A stretch of DNA of 19,038 nucleotides, from positions 1 through 19,038 of the forward strand of contig NATO01000026.1 of the NCBI GenBank assembly GCA_002085385.1. The letters run 5' to 3'. A program made the translations under genes and the position numbers. The notes under the pieces are model-generated. The model saw nothing but the letters and a program-made list of their open reading frames with translations, did no database searches and was not told where the DNA came from. Shown in pieces: positions 8,197 to 15,480 of this stretch; within the stretch, counting starts at the first letter, position 1, and the number at the start of each line of letters is the position of its first letter. The stretch is from a candidate division Zixibacteria bacterium 4484_93. GTDB taxonomy: Bacteria > UBP14 > UBA6098 > 4484-93.

Positions 8197-8807
8197 ACTA
8201 TCTTATCGCGATGTGCGGTCAGCAACCTCAGGGAACGGGGGAAACAGGACAAACAGGTGGAATTGTTGGACTCCTGCCGATTATACTCATCTTTGTCGTC
8301 TTCATCATATTCAATCCTATTCTCCGGAGGATGTCGGAGGAGGTTATCAATGAAGATGTAGCAGCTCTCATCGAGGATATGAAGATTGTCCTGACAGATG
8401 AGGGTGGCCTGGGACTTGCTGCTCCTCAGGTCGGGGAAAATGTAAGGGTTATCCTTGTGGATTATTCAAAGCTGGACGACCCACTATTCGATACGATAAT
8501 TCCATTCGTGAACCCGAGGATTGTGAATGAATCTAAGGAGACGGAAACACTCGAGGAGGGCTGCCTATCCATCCCTGGGATATACGAGGATGTTAAACGT
8601 CCGAGGGAAATAGTTGTCGAGGCAGAAATTCCCGGTGAGGATAAGAGACGCTCAATCCAGACAGAGGGAATGACAGCAAGGGTGTTCTGCCACGAGATAG
8701 ACCATCTGAACGGGATACTCTTCATCGATAGGATATCGAGAATCCGCCGACAGCTCCTGACAAAATCACTGAGAGAGATAAAAAGAAAATACGGAAATAA
8801 AAGTTGA
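8193..8807 (+). CDS. def: Peptide deformylase with a YajC-like N-terminal membrane anchor
   Basis: Peptide deformylase removes the formyl group from the N-terminal Met of new proteins. All three metal-site motifs are present: GLGLAAPQ (72-79, Gln79), EGCLS (122-126, Cys124) and HEIDH (167-171). The usual family segment PDPVLR appears as NPILRR (41-46). What is odd is residues 1-40: a short MNYLIAM start, a Gly/Gln/Thr-rich stretch (9-23) and one hydrophobic helix at about 24-40 (GIVGLLPIILIFVVFIIF). This is how YajC, the small Sec-associated membrane protein, begins; its soluble domain is absent. The ATG overlaps the comF stop as ATGA, which supports the long start. The internal ATG at 8331 has a GGAGG directly abutting it and would drop the NPILRR segment. 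The enzyme is therefore probably membrane-tethered with its active site cytoplasmic; that is inference. Confidence 0.9.
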   Translation: MNYLIAMCGQQPQGTGETGQTGGIVGLLPIILIFVVFIIFNPILRRMSEEVINEDVAALIEDMKIVLTDEGGLGLAAPQVGENVRVILVDYSKLDDPLFDTIIPFVNPRIVNESKETETLEEGCLSIPGIYEDVKRPREIVVEAEIPGEDKRRSIQTEGMTARVFCHEIDHLNGILFIDRISRIRRQLLTKSLREIKRKYGNKS

Positions 8808-9736
8808 ATAAGAGCATAGTCTATTTCGGGGCATCGGAGTTCTCTGCCAGAATCCTCGAGGGGCTTATCGCATCGGGTGTTCCGGTCAGGCTCGTCATCA
8901 CATATCCAGATAAGCCGAAGGGAAGGGGAAGAAGGCTTTCCCCTATGCCGACAAAGGTTGTCGCAAAGAGGCTTAAAGTTCCTGTTTTCGAGGAGACAAA
9001 CCTACACTCAGAACAGTTGAAAAATGCTATACGGCAAGTTGAGCCGTATCTCGGGGTCGTTATCGGTTTCAGGATATTACCCGAGGATATCTTCACTATT
9101 CCAGATAAGGGGACAATCAATCTTCATCCATCGCTTCTGCCCGACCTGCGAGGTCCTGCACCGCTCAGATGGGCAATCCTTTACGGCTACCGGAGAAGCG
9201 GGATTACAATATTCTTCATAAACAGAGATGTAGACACAGGAGAGATTATCTATCAGAGCGAGATTACCATCGACCCGGATGAGACACACTCAGAGCTCGA
9301 GCAGAGGGTCGCAGCAGTTTCTATCGAACCGATGAAAGAGACCATCGAGAAAATATTCGAAGGAAATTGTCTGAGTTTCCCTCAGCCGGATATAGCAAAT
9401 ATAAAGCCTGCTCCGAAGATAAAGAAGAGTGACAGGATAATAAACTGGAACGAAGGAGCAGAAGATATTCACAACAGGGTTCGTGCACTCTCCGAGAGGC
9501 CTGGTGCATTTTCAACATTCAATAGGAAAAGGGTTGTCATCATAAAGAGCGTCGTTTTGGACACGCGGACAGAGGGCAGGCCCGGCGAGGTGGTATCCAC
9601 AGAGGATATTCCAATTGTTCAAACAGGAAAAGGGCTCATAGGGATACTTTTTGCCAGGCCCGAGAGCCGCCAGACAGTTTCTGGAGGAGAGCTTGTGAAC
9701 GGCTTGAGGATAAAGGTCGGAGATAGCTTCATGTGA
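8804..9736 (+). CDS. fmt: Methionyl-tRNA formyltransferase
   Basis: The enzyme formylates initiator Met-tRNA with 10-formyl-tetrahydrofolate, the step that the upstream deformylase later reverses. The 310 residues match the family length. Seen: the N-terminal Rossmann start YFGASEFSARILEGL, the tRNA-contact loop DKPKGRGRRLSP (36-47), catalytic Asn106 and His108 in NLHPSLLP, Asp144 in DVDTGEIIY, then the C-terminal tRNA-binding domain (about 205-310, starting KIKKSDRIINW). The substrate-loop LPxxRG reads LPDLRG. The start is TTG, overlapping the def TGA as TTGA, and no better start lies nearby. The def-fmt pair is a widely conserved arrangement. Its TGA overlaps the next start as GTGA. Confidence 0.95.
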   Translation: MNKSIVYFGASEFSARILEGLIASGVPVRLVITYPDKPKGRGRRLSPMPTKVVAKRLKVPVFEETNLHSEQLKNAIRQVEPYLGVVIGFRILPEDIFTIPDKGTINLHPSLLPDLRGPAPLRWAILYGYRRSGITIFFINRDVDTGEIIYQSEITIDPDETHSELEQRVAAVSIEPMKETIEKIFEGNCLSFPQPDIANIKPAPKIKKSDRIINWNEGAEDIHNRVRALSERPGAFSTFNRKRVVIIKSVVLDTRTEGRPGEVVSTEDIPIVQTGKGLIGILFARPESRQTVSGGELVNGLRIKVGDSFM

Positions 9737-10506
9737 AGAAACAAACCTTCGCCATGCTCGCAGGGCTGGCTATTCTCATATACACCGCTGCACTCATTGC
9801 CATAGCAGGTAGCGTTGCACCGAGACTTGCCCTCGTTTTCTCTCCCCTCGGAAAGATATTCTGGATTTTTATCATTTTTTTCTCTGTTTATCTCTGGGTC
9901 TCCTTCATCCTCACCATTCTATTCGCTTACACAAATCTGCCTCTTTTCCTATATCTCCCGTTCAAAACGATATTTTATCTTGTGCCATCCGCAATGCTTC
10001 TGGGCAAGATTCTGGGGGTAAAAAGGGAATCGTTTGAGAAATCATATATCGACATTTCAAACAGGATAAACAAAAAACGGATAGCAAAACAAAAACCGAA
10101 AAAGGTTCTTCTGCTTCTGCCACACTGCCTTCAGGCGGCAGATTGCCCGTGGAAGATAACATTCGACATAGAGAATTGCAAAGGCTGTGGGAAATGCAGT
10201 ATAGCAAAGTTTGTGGAGATATCGCACAGATACAATATCCCGACATTCGTTGCAACCGGTGGCACAATAGCGAGGAGGATTGTAAAGAAAACACGACCGG
10301 AGATGATTGTTGCCGTCGCCTGCGAGAGGGACCTTTTCTCCGGGATAATCGATGTTCATCCGATGCCGATTATAGGCGTGCTGAACCGCCGCCCGTTTGG
10401 ACCCTGCTACAATACGGAGGTCGATGTTGAGGAGATTATCTCTATTCTTGATACTGTTATTCCTCACCCCGACAACGACAAAGGGAGAGAATCCATTCAC
10501 GGATAA
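9733..10506 (+). CDS. DUF116 family membrane protein with a cysteine cluster
   Basis: This is a 257-residue protein of the DUF116 family, function unknown. About 90 N-terminal residues hold three hydrophobic segments (roughly 7-27, 41-65, 70-95). A cytoplasmic-looking domain follows with conserved cysteines: HCLQ (Cys132), Cys138, CKGCGKC (149-155), ACERDL (Cys197) and GPCYNTEVD (Cys225). The CxxCxxC pattern suggests a bound iron-sulfur cluster or zinc; that is inference. The start is GTG, overlapping the fmt stop as GTGA. DUF116 genes often occur beside fmt and def in other bacteria (recollection, not checked). Its last 83 bases also encode, in another frame, the start of the next gene. Confidence 0.88.
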   Translation: MKKQTFAMLAGLAILIYTAALIAIAGSVAPRLALVFSPLGKIFWIFIIFFSVYLWVSFILTILFAYTNLPLFLYLPFKTIFYLVPSAMLLGKILGVKRESFEKSYIDISNRINKKRIAKQKPKKVLLLLPHCLQAADCPWKITFDIENCKGCGKCSIAKFVEISHRYNIPTFVATGGTIARRIVKKTRPEMIVAVACERDLFSGIIDVHPMPIIGVLNRRPFGPCYNTEVDVEEIISILDTVIPHPDNDKGRESIHG

Positions 10507-11461
10507 ATTCCCAATGAGAATTCTTGCTGTTGGGGATGTAATGCTTGCCCGCGGTGTTGCCTCCATCTGTGATACAGCAGGGGATTTTTATCCCTTTGCC
10601 GGGACATTCGATATACTGAATGATGCAGACCTCCTGACAGGAAATATCGAGACGACAATATCCGACAGGGGAATCCCGATGGAGAAGAAATATGTATTCA
10701 GGGCAAACCCGGAGTTTGCAAACATCCTATCCCGCGTTGGGTTCGACTGCCTAACATTCGCCAACAACCACGCCTTCGACTACGGAAAGGATGCTTTCTT
10801 CGATACGATAAGGCTTCTGGAAAAATCGGGCGTGAAGGTTGTCGGAGCAGGAGAAAATATCTATTCAATGCTCGAACCGAAACAGCTCAATATAAAAGGA
10901 TATATAATTGGATTCCTCGGGTTCAATGCAACCGGGACGAACTTCCTGGGCGAGAGAAACTGGGGATGCGCTCCAGCATCCAAGGAGTATATAAGAAAAG
11001 CAGTCCCCTCAGCGAAACAGAGCTGCGATATACTTATCGTCCACTTCCACTGGGGAGAAGAGGATAGCTTTCTACCCGATGAAGAGCAGATAGAACTTGC
11101 ACACGAGACAATCGAGCTTGGAGCAGACATCGTCATCGGAAGCCACCCACACAGGATACAGCCGGTCGAGTTCTACAAAGGCGGAATTATATTTTACTCG
11201 CTCGGGAATTTCATCTTCGACCAGAACGACTTCGAGAACAACATATCGGTCATCGCCGAGATTGACATCCTTCCCGACACAGCCGAGGTCAGGCTCATTC
11301 CGATAGAAACGATAAGCCACAAAGCCTCACCCAGTCTTGCAAAAGGGGAAATAAGAAATGTTGTGCTTGACCTGTTAAACGACATATCATACGATTTCGG
11401 GACGGAATTTATCGAGTATAACGGAGAGTTTATGGTGAGGGAATTCAGTTCCTCTTTTTGA
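10424..11461 (+). CDS. CapA-type metallophosphatase-fold protein (PGA_cap family), exported
   Basis: The 345-residue protein belongs to the CapA/PgsA family (calcineurin-like fold), named for poly-gamma-glutamate capsule synthesis but widespread in bacteria lacking that polymer. Metal-site motifs are seen: AVGDVMLARG (Asp38), NIETTISDRG (74-83), FANNHAFDYG (Asn115, His116), VHFHWGEED (His207, His209) and GSHPHRIQPVE (His241, His243), then FYSLGNFIFDQ. The ATG at 10424 gives MLRRLSLFLILLFLTPTTT, a convincing signal peptide, so the domain is probably outside the inner membrane. GGAGG at 10416-10420 is only 3 bases before this ATG; a TTG at 10427 would be better spaced and also keeps the signal. 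Starting at ATG 10514 would avoid the 83-base overlap with DUF116 but lacks both a ribosome site and the signal peptide. The phosphatase substrate is unknown. Confidence 0.88.
   Translation: MLRRLSLFLILLFLTPTTTKGENPFTDKFPMRILAVGDVMLARGVASICDTAGDFYPFAGTFDILNDADLLTGNIETTISDRGIPMEKKYVFRANPEFANILSRVGFDCLTFANNHAFDYGKDAFFDTIRLLEKSGVKVVGAGENIYSMLEPKQLNIKGYIIGFLGFNATGTNFLGERNWGCAPASKEYIRKAVPSAKQSCDILIVHFHWGEEDSFLPDEEQIELAHETIELGADIVIGSHPHRIQPVEFYKGGIIFYSLGNFIFDQNDFENNISVIAEIDILPDTAEVRLIPIETISHKASPSLAKGEIRNVVLDLLNDISYDFGTEFIEYNGEFMVREFSSSF
11437..11459 (+). terminator. Possible intrinsic terminator at the end of the long operon
   Basis: A 6-bp stem (11437-11442 with 11449-11454, one G-T pair, 6-base loop) is followed by TTTTT at 11455-11459. 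It lies within the last codons of capA and the T-run enters its TGA stop. The stem is short, so the terminator would be weak. In the opposite direction no T-run follows, so it would not stop rlmN transcripts. Confidence 0.35.
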
Positions 11462-12479
11462 GCCTGCCCGATAGCTGCCCACAGGCTGCAGAGATAGCTG
11501 TTCCCTTTGAGAAGCGGATAGTTGCCGTGATATGGTTATCCAGTAAGATGCGTTGGAATCTCTCGACGACCCCAAGCGATGGAGGGCACAAGTCAATCCC
11601 CTCTATCGGATTGTATGGAATGAGGTTCACCTTCGATGGGATATCCTCGATGAGCCCGGCAAGACGGGAGGCATCCTCAATCGAGTCGTTCATCCCCTTT
11701 ATCAGCACATATTCGAATGTCACCCAGCGTTTGCTCCTGTGTGCAAAGTAGGAGGCGGCGGACAGCAGCTTTTCTATCGAATATTTTTCGTTTATCGGCA
11801 TAAGGTGGGAACGAGTCCCATTCGTTGTGGCATTGAGGGAGATGGCGAGCTTAACCCGGAAACCGTCATCGGCAAGAGCCCTCATTCTATCAGGAATACC
11901 AACGGTGGAAACATTGATGTGCCTCGCACCGATGGATAATCCGAAATCAGATGTTATCACCTGGAGGGCTCGGGTCAAGTTATCGTAGTTCAAGAGCGGC
12001 TCACCCATTCCCATAAAGACAAGATTGGTTATCCTCTTCTCCGGTATATCCTTCTTAATCTGTATTATCTGGTCGACTATCTCAGCCGATGTCAGGTTGC
12101 GGACAAAACCAGCCCTTCCCGTGGCACAGAAAAGACAGCCAAGCGGGCAACCGACCTGGCTCGATAGACAAACCGTTACCCTCGGCGCATCGAAAATGAG
12201 GACAGACTCGATTATATTCCCATCCGAAAGGCGAAAGGCATATTTAACGGAACCATCAGGTGAGGAAATCCTCTCCAGAGTGTCGATACCCCCGATACAG
12301 GCAACCTCTTTTAGCTTATCCCTGAGCGGGACAGAAATGTCGGTCATTACATCGAAGTCAGATGCCCCTTTCGCGTAAATCCATTTCATAATCTGCCTGC
12401 TGCGAAACGGCTTCTGACCGAGCGACACGACGAACTGCTCGAGCTCCTCTCTGGTAAGCCCCAGCAAGTTTTTCTTCAT
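11445..12479 (-). CDS. rlmN: Dual-specificity 23S rRNA (A2503-C2) / tRNA (A37-C2) methyltransferase
   Basis: This 344-residue radical SAM enzyme methylates C2 of adenine 2503 in 23S rRNA and of A37 in some tRNAs. The radical SAM [4Fe-4S] motif is CPLGCLFC with Cys111, Cys115 and Cys118. The methyl-carrying C-terminal cysteine is Cys333 in AISAACGQL. Other family segments are FRSRQIMKWIY, TNLVFMGMGEPLLNYD (SAM binding), HINVSTVGIP and KVNLIPYNP. The partner cysteine is Cys333 with the upstream site intact, so it should be active. The related resistance enzyme Cfr is less likely given the RlmN-type N-terminal domain. It is second in an operon, 5 bases after the DUF4013 gene, and its last 17 bases overlap the end of capA on the other strand. 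Confidence 0.96.
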   Translation of the reverse strand: MKKNLLGLTREELEQFVVSLGQKPFRSRQIMKWIYAKGASDFDVMTDISVPLRDKLKEVACIGGIDTLERISSPDGSVKYAFRLSDGNIIESVLIFDAPRVTVCLSSQVGCPLGCLFCATGRAGFVRNLTSAEIVDQIIQIKKDIPEKRITNLVFMGMGEPLLNYDNLTRALQVITSDFGLSIGARHINVSTVGIPDRMRALADDGFRVKLAISLNATTNGTRSHLMPINEKYSIEKLLSAASYFAHRSKRWVTFEYVLIKGMNDSIEDASRLAGLIEDIPSKVNLIPYNPIEGIDLCPPSLGVVERFQRILLDNHITATIRFSKGTAISAACGQLSGRLKKRN

Positions 12480-12484
12480 ACAAC

Positions 12485-13219
12485 CTACTCGTTTTCCTCC
12501 TCAGGCTCGAGGAATGTCGATTTGTAAAGGAGTCCGTAGACAAAACCTGTAACCGACTGCTGATACATCATCAGGAAACCATAGACAAAGAAGATAACGA
12601 CCAATCCAAAGAACCCGACTCCACCGAGGAGCGAGCCACCAGCTGGGGGATAGCCCATTCCACCCATATAAGAGTATCTCGAGGCAAAGGGCGCCATAAC
12701 TCCGGCAAGCTCCACACCGAAGATAGACCAAATTATCATATTGATTACGCCCACAATTATCCCGGCGACAAAGGTAACGAGAAAAGCTTTGAGCAGTTCA
12801 ACGACATTCTCCTTGAGATAGCTTCCGAACTCCTTCCACTGGAAGGCGGCAGAGAAACCACCCATCGCATACTGGATGAATATCCAGGGATACATCAAGA
12901 TTACAAGGAAAAGGGTGTAGAGAACAACTATCACATAGCCGATACAGGGGATGAACCCGAGTATCATCGGGATAGCATAGATTAAGAGTATGATGAACAT
13001 CAAAAAGCCATCACCTATCTTCTTCCCGAACTGCCCCCAATCCGGGAGGCCCTCCTCACCATTGGCACGACGGCGGAGCATCTCTATACCCCAGCCTATG
13101 ATAGCAAGCCAACCTATAATCGGGATAAGGGCAATAACAGCACCCAAGAGAAGCTTACCCACCCAGGATTTGTCCTTGAAAAGATAGGTAAGTCCGCCAA
13201 ATGCTAAAGCTAAATCCAT
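12485..13219 (-). CDS. DUF4013-type multi-pass membrane protein
   Basis: The 244-residue protein is mostly membrane-embedded, with hydrophobic stretches at about 21-45, 71-120 (two or three passes), 143-168 and 200-232. It resembles the DUF4013 family by its layout: a first membrane segment, then GIEMLRRRANGEEGLPDWGQFGKKIGDG... with the LPDW motif at 58-61, then hairpin membrane passes. Family function is unknown. A Gly/Tyr/Met-rich loop (SYMGGMGYPPAGGSLLGG, 183-200) precedes the last passes, and the C-terminus is acidic (EPEEENE). The ATG has a strong Shine-Dalgarno AAGGAGG 4 bases upstream and a good promoter, so it is the first gene of a two-gene operon with rlmN; no functional link to rlmN is evident. 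Confidence 0.75.
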   Translation of the reverse strand: MDLALAFGGLTYLFKDKSWVGKLLLGAVIALIPIIGWLAIIGWGIEMLRRRANGEEGLPDWGQFGKKIGDGFLMFIILLIYAIPMILGFIPCIGYVIVVLYTLFLVILMYPWIFIQYAMGGFSAAFQWKEFGSYLKENVVELLKAFLVTFVAGIIVGVINMIIWSIFGVELAGVMAPFASRYSYMGGMGYPPAGGSLLGGVGFFGLVVIFFVYGFLMMYQQSVTGFVYGLLYKSTFLEPEEENE

Positions 13220-13223
13220 AACC

Positions 13224-13230
13224 CCTCCTT
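13224..13230 (-). promoter_or_regulatory. Shine-Dalgarno site of the DUF4013 gene
   Basis: On the minus strand AAGGAGG is followed after 4 bases (GGTT) by the ATG at 13219-13217. It fixes the start of this membrane protein. Confidence 0.75.
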
Positions 13231-13257
13231 AAAAAATAGTTTTCTCCATTTTTTGTT

Positions 13258-13286
13258 AAGATAATCATTCCCCCTTTGAAAGTCAA
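13258..13286 (-). promoter_or_regulatory. Sigma70-like promoter for the DUF4013-rlmN operon
   Basis: Read on the minus strand, TTGACT (-35, 13286-13281) and TATCTT (-10, 13263-13258) are separated by exactly 17 bases. Transcription would start near 13251, leaving a leader of about 30 bases that contains the Shine-Dalgarno site. Confidence 0.6.
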
Positions 13287-13305
13287 CTGTAATTTCATTA
13301 TTCCC

Positions 13306-13333
13306 TTGAAAAAGCTCAACCTCTGATTATATT
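13306..13333 (+). promoter_or_regulatory. Sigma70-like promoter for the vWA protein gene, possibly giving a leaderless mRNA
   Basis: TTGAAA (-35, 13306-13311), a 16-base spacer and TATATT (-10, 13328-13333) predict a transcript starting near 13340. That is at or next to the ATG at 13342, which has no Shine-Dalgarno sequence. It is divergent from the DUF4013 promoter; the two -35 boxes lie 19 bases apart. Confidence 0.45.
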
Positions 13334-13341
13334 TGAAACCT

Positions 13342-15477
13342 ATGGGAAATTATGAAGGAATAAGGCTCATCTTTCAGGGTAGATTGTTCTGGCTGATAAT
13401 TCTTTTATTCTTTGCATCCGTCGGGTTTGCCTACCTCTCATACAGGATAACCAATCCGCCTGTTTCCCAGAAGAAAAAGAGACTCCTTGTACTCCTGCGC
13501 TCACTTGCTTTCTTCTTTCTGTTTCTGAGCATATCGGAGCCTGTGCTGTTCGGAATGAAGCAATGGAGGAAAAAACCGAAGCTTATCATATTGGCAGATA
13601 ACTCGAAGAGTCTCGGGATAACCGACCGCATCTGCGATAGGGCAGAAACCGTACGAGCTCTGCTCGAAAGCAAGCCAATCGAGGAGCTCAAATCCCGTTA
13701 CCCGACAGAGACACTACTCTTCTCCGACAGGATAGACACGACAAAGCTCTCTCCAGATTTCACAGGTGATGTGACAGCAATTGGGAATGTAATCCTATCA
13801 CTATCTCAGAGGGAAGATATAGGCGGTGTGATACTTATAACAGATGGTGAGACAAACTCAGGCGATGACCCTGTATTCACTGCATCCTATTTCCCAAAGA
13901 AGATATATACCATCGGCGTGGGAGACCCCGAACCGACAAGGGATGCTTTCATTAAGGATGTGCAGACGGATAGAACAGCATACAGGAATACACCGTTCAC
14001 TGTGAGGGTGATACTCCAGGCAAGCGGGTTTGAAAAGAGGAGGGCAAAGGTTCAAATTCTCTGTGGGAAAAGGGTCCTGGCAGGAAAAGAACTGGATATA
14101 TCGAGGGGAACGAGGATATACTCGGAGGACTTTTCTATATCGCTCGATACGGTTGGCACAGTCGACCTAACGGCAAGAATACCTACCCTTCCAGGAGAAT
14201 TCACAGGGAAAAACAACAGAAGACTTTTCAGCGTTAATATCCTCAAGAGTAAGAGAAAACTTATGCTGCTTGTAGGAAAGCTCGACTATGAATACAGATT
14301 TTTCAAGGAGGCATTGGAGAAAAACAAGAATATCGAGGTCGAAGAGGATATAGTAAAGAAAGGATACAGGTTATCCTCCTTTCCCAGAACAGTTGACAAG
14401 ATGAAGGAATACGAGGCGATATTCCTGTTTAACGCTTTTGAGACACTCTCAAAGAACAATCTGCTTAAAAAATTATCTGATTATATAAAATCTGGCGGGT
14501 CGGTCTTTATGCTTATACAGGATGCACCAAAGCTTTCGGAGACTGACAGGAGCATTCTTGCAGAGATTCTGCCGTTTGAATACCCTGCAAACACGGAGAT
14601 GGTCGACGAGAGCTTCTCGCCACTCCCGACAATCGAGGGGAAGAAGCACCCGCTTATGCAGTTTGAGGAACCAGCCGACAGGCTGTTTGGTGGGTTGCCA
14701 CCGCTCGAAGAGTTTCTGATGGCTGGCGAGACAAAATCTTATGCAACACCGCTTCTGGTTCATTCGGAGCTGAAAGATATCCCAATATATTCTATCGGAA
14801 CCGTAGGCAGAGGAAAGGTGGCTGCTTTCTCTGCTTACCCGCTCTGGAAATGGAGCTTCCTCGCAAAGGGGTTCCACAAGTTCGAGGACTGCTACGACCA
14901 ACTTGTGCAGAACCTGCTGGTGTGGCTGCTCGTAAAGGAAAAGGTATCTCCCCTCGTGGTGGAGACAGACAAGCGGATATACCATTCGGGCGAGCCTATC
15001 CTCTTCTCGGCGATGGTATCGGATGAATCCGGGAAGCCTGTGGAGGCAGCATCGGTGGGGGTAAAACTCTTTGGGAAGGATAGCATAGAGATAACACTCG
15101 ATGAGATTGGAAAGGGACGCTATGAAAAGGTCATACCATCCCTCCCACCGGGGGAATACCGCTTCAATGCAACAGCAAAACTCGACTTCGACACCATAGG
15201 AAAGGCAAGCGGGAAGGTCATCGTGGAGGAGTACTCACTCGAGTTCGAGGATACCCGAATGAACAGACCAGCACTCATATCCGTAGCCGAGAAAACAGGT
15301 GGAAGATTCTTCACTCCAGATGAGATAGACTCGCTCCCCGAGTGTGTTAAATTTGAGGATATAACCGGAACAGATTATCTTGAGAAGCCGCTATGGGATT
15401 ATCCTGTTTTTCTTCTCCTCTTTATACTGGCATTATCCCTTGAGTGGTTCATCCGCAAGAGGTCAGACCTTCTGTAG
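13342..15477 (+). CDS. Membrane-anchored vWA / glutamine amidotransferase-like protein
   Basis: The 711-residue protein has two N-terminal hydrophobic helices (about 15-33 and 47-66) and one near the C-terminus (YPVFLLLFILALSLEWFIRKR, about 685-705). Between them lie a von Willebrand A-like domain with the metal-binding DxSxS motif as DNSKS (86-90) and ITDGETNSGDD, a beta-sandwich (about 205-300), a class I glutamine amidotransferase-like fold (about 305-530, lacking a clear nucleophile elbow, thus probably non-enzymatic), and a second beta-rich region (about 540-630). This layout matches large envelope proteins found beside aerotolerance (Bat) and MoxR systems in Bacteroidetes-like bacteria, but no MoxR ATPase or DUF58 gene is nearby. 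An in-frame TTG at 13333 overlaps the -10 box and is unlikely. Exact function is unknown. Confidence 0.8.
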   Translation: MGNYEGIRLIFQGRLFWLIILLFFASVGFAYLSYRITNPPVSQKKKRLLVLLRSLAFFFLFLSISEPVLFGMKQWRKKPKLIILADNSKSLGITDRICDRAETVRALLESKPIEELKSRYPTETLLFSDRIDTTKLSPDFTGDVTAIGNVILSLSQREDIGGVILITDGETNSGDDPVFTASYFPKKIYTIGVGDPEPTRDAFIKDVQTDRTAYRNTPFTVRVILQASGFEKRRAKVQILCGKRVLAGKELDISRGTRIYSEDFSISLDTVGTVDLTARIPTLPGEFTGKNNRRLFSVNILKSKRKLMLLVGKLDYEYRFFKEALEKNKNIEVEEDIVKKGYRLSSFPRTVDKMKEYEAIFLFNAFETLSKNNLLKKLSDYIKSGGSVFMLIQDAPKLSETDRSILAEILPFEYPANTEMVDESFSPLPTIEGKKHPLMQFEEPADRLFGGLPPLEEFLMAGETKSYATPLLVHSELKDIPIYSIGTVGRGKVAAFSAYPLWKWSFLAKGFHKFEDCYDQLVQNLLVWLLVKEKVSPLVVETDKRIYHSGEPILFSAMVSDESGKPVEAASVGVKLFGKDSIEITLDEIGKGRYEKVIPSLPPGEYRFNATAKLDFDTIGKASGKVIVEEYSLEFEDTRMNRPALISVAEKTGGRFFTPDEIDSLPECVKFEDITGTDYLEKPLWDYPVFLLLFILALSLEWFIRKRSDLL

Positions 15478-15480
15478 CAC

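Noticed and set aside
8193..8219. Possible lipobox IAMC at residues 5-8 of the anchored deformylase
   Set aside because: It has no basic n-region and too short a hydrophobic stretch before the Cys; the real hydrophobic helix comes later, as in YajC.
8331..8333. Internal ATG as the true start of a normal soluble deformylase
   Set aside because: GGAGG abuts the ATG with no spacing, the conserved NPILRR segment would be lost, and the upstream frame is coupled to comF by ATGA.
15458..15472. Inverted repeat AGGTCAGACCT at the end of the vWA gene, considered as a terminator
   Set aside because: The loop would be one base and no T-run follows on either strand, so it cannot form a working intrinsic terminator.
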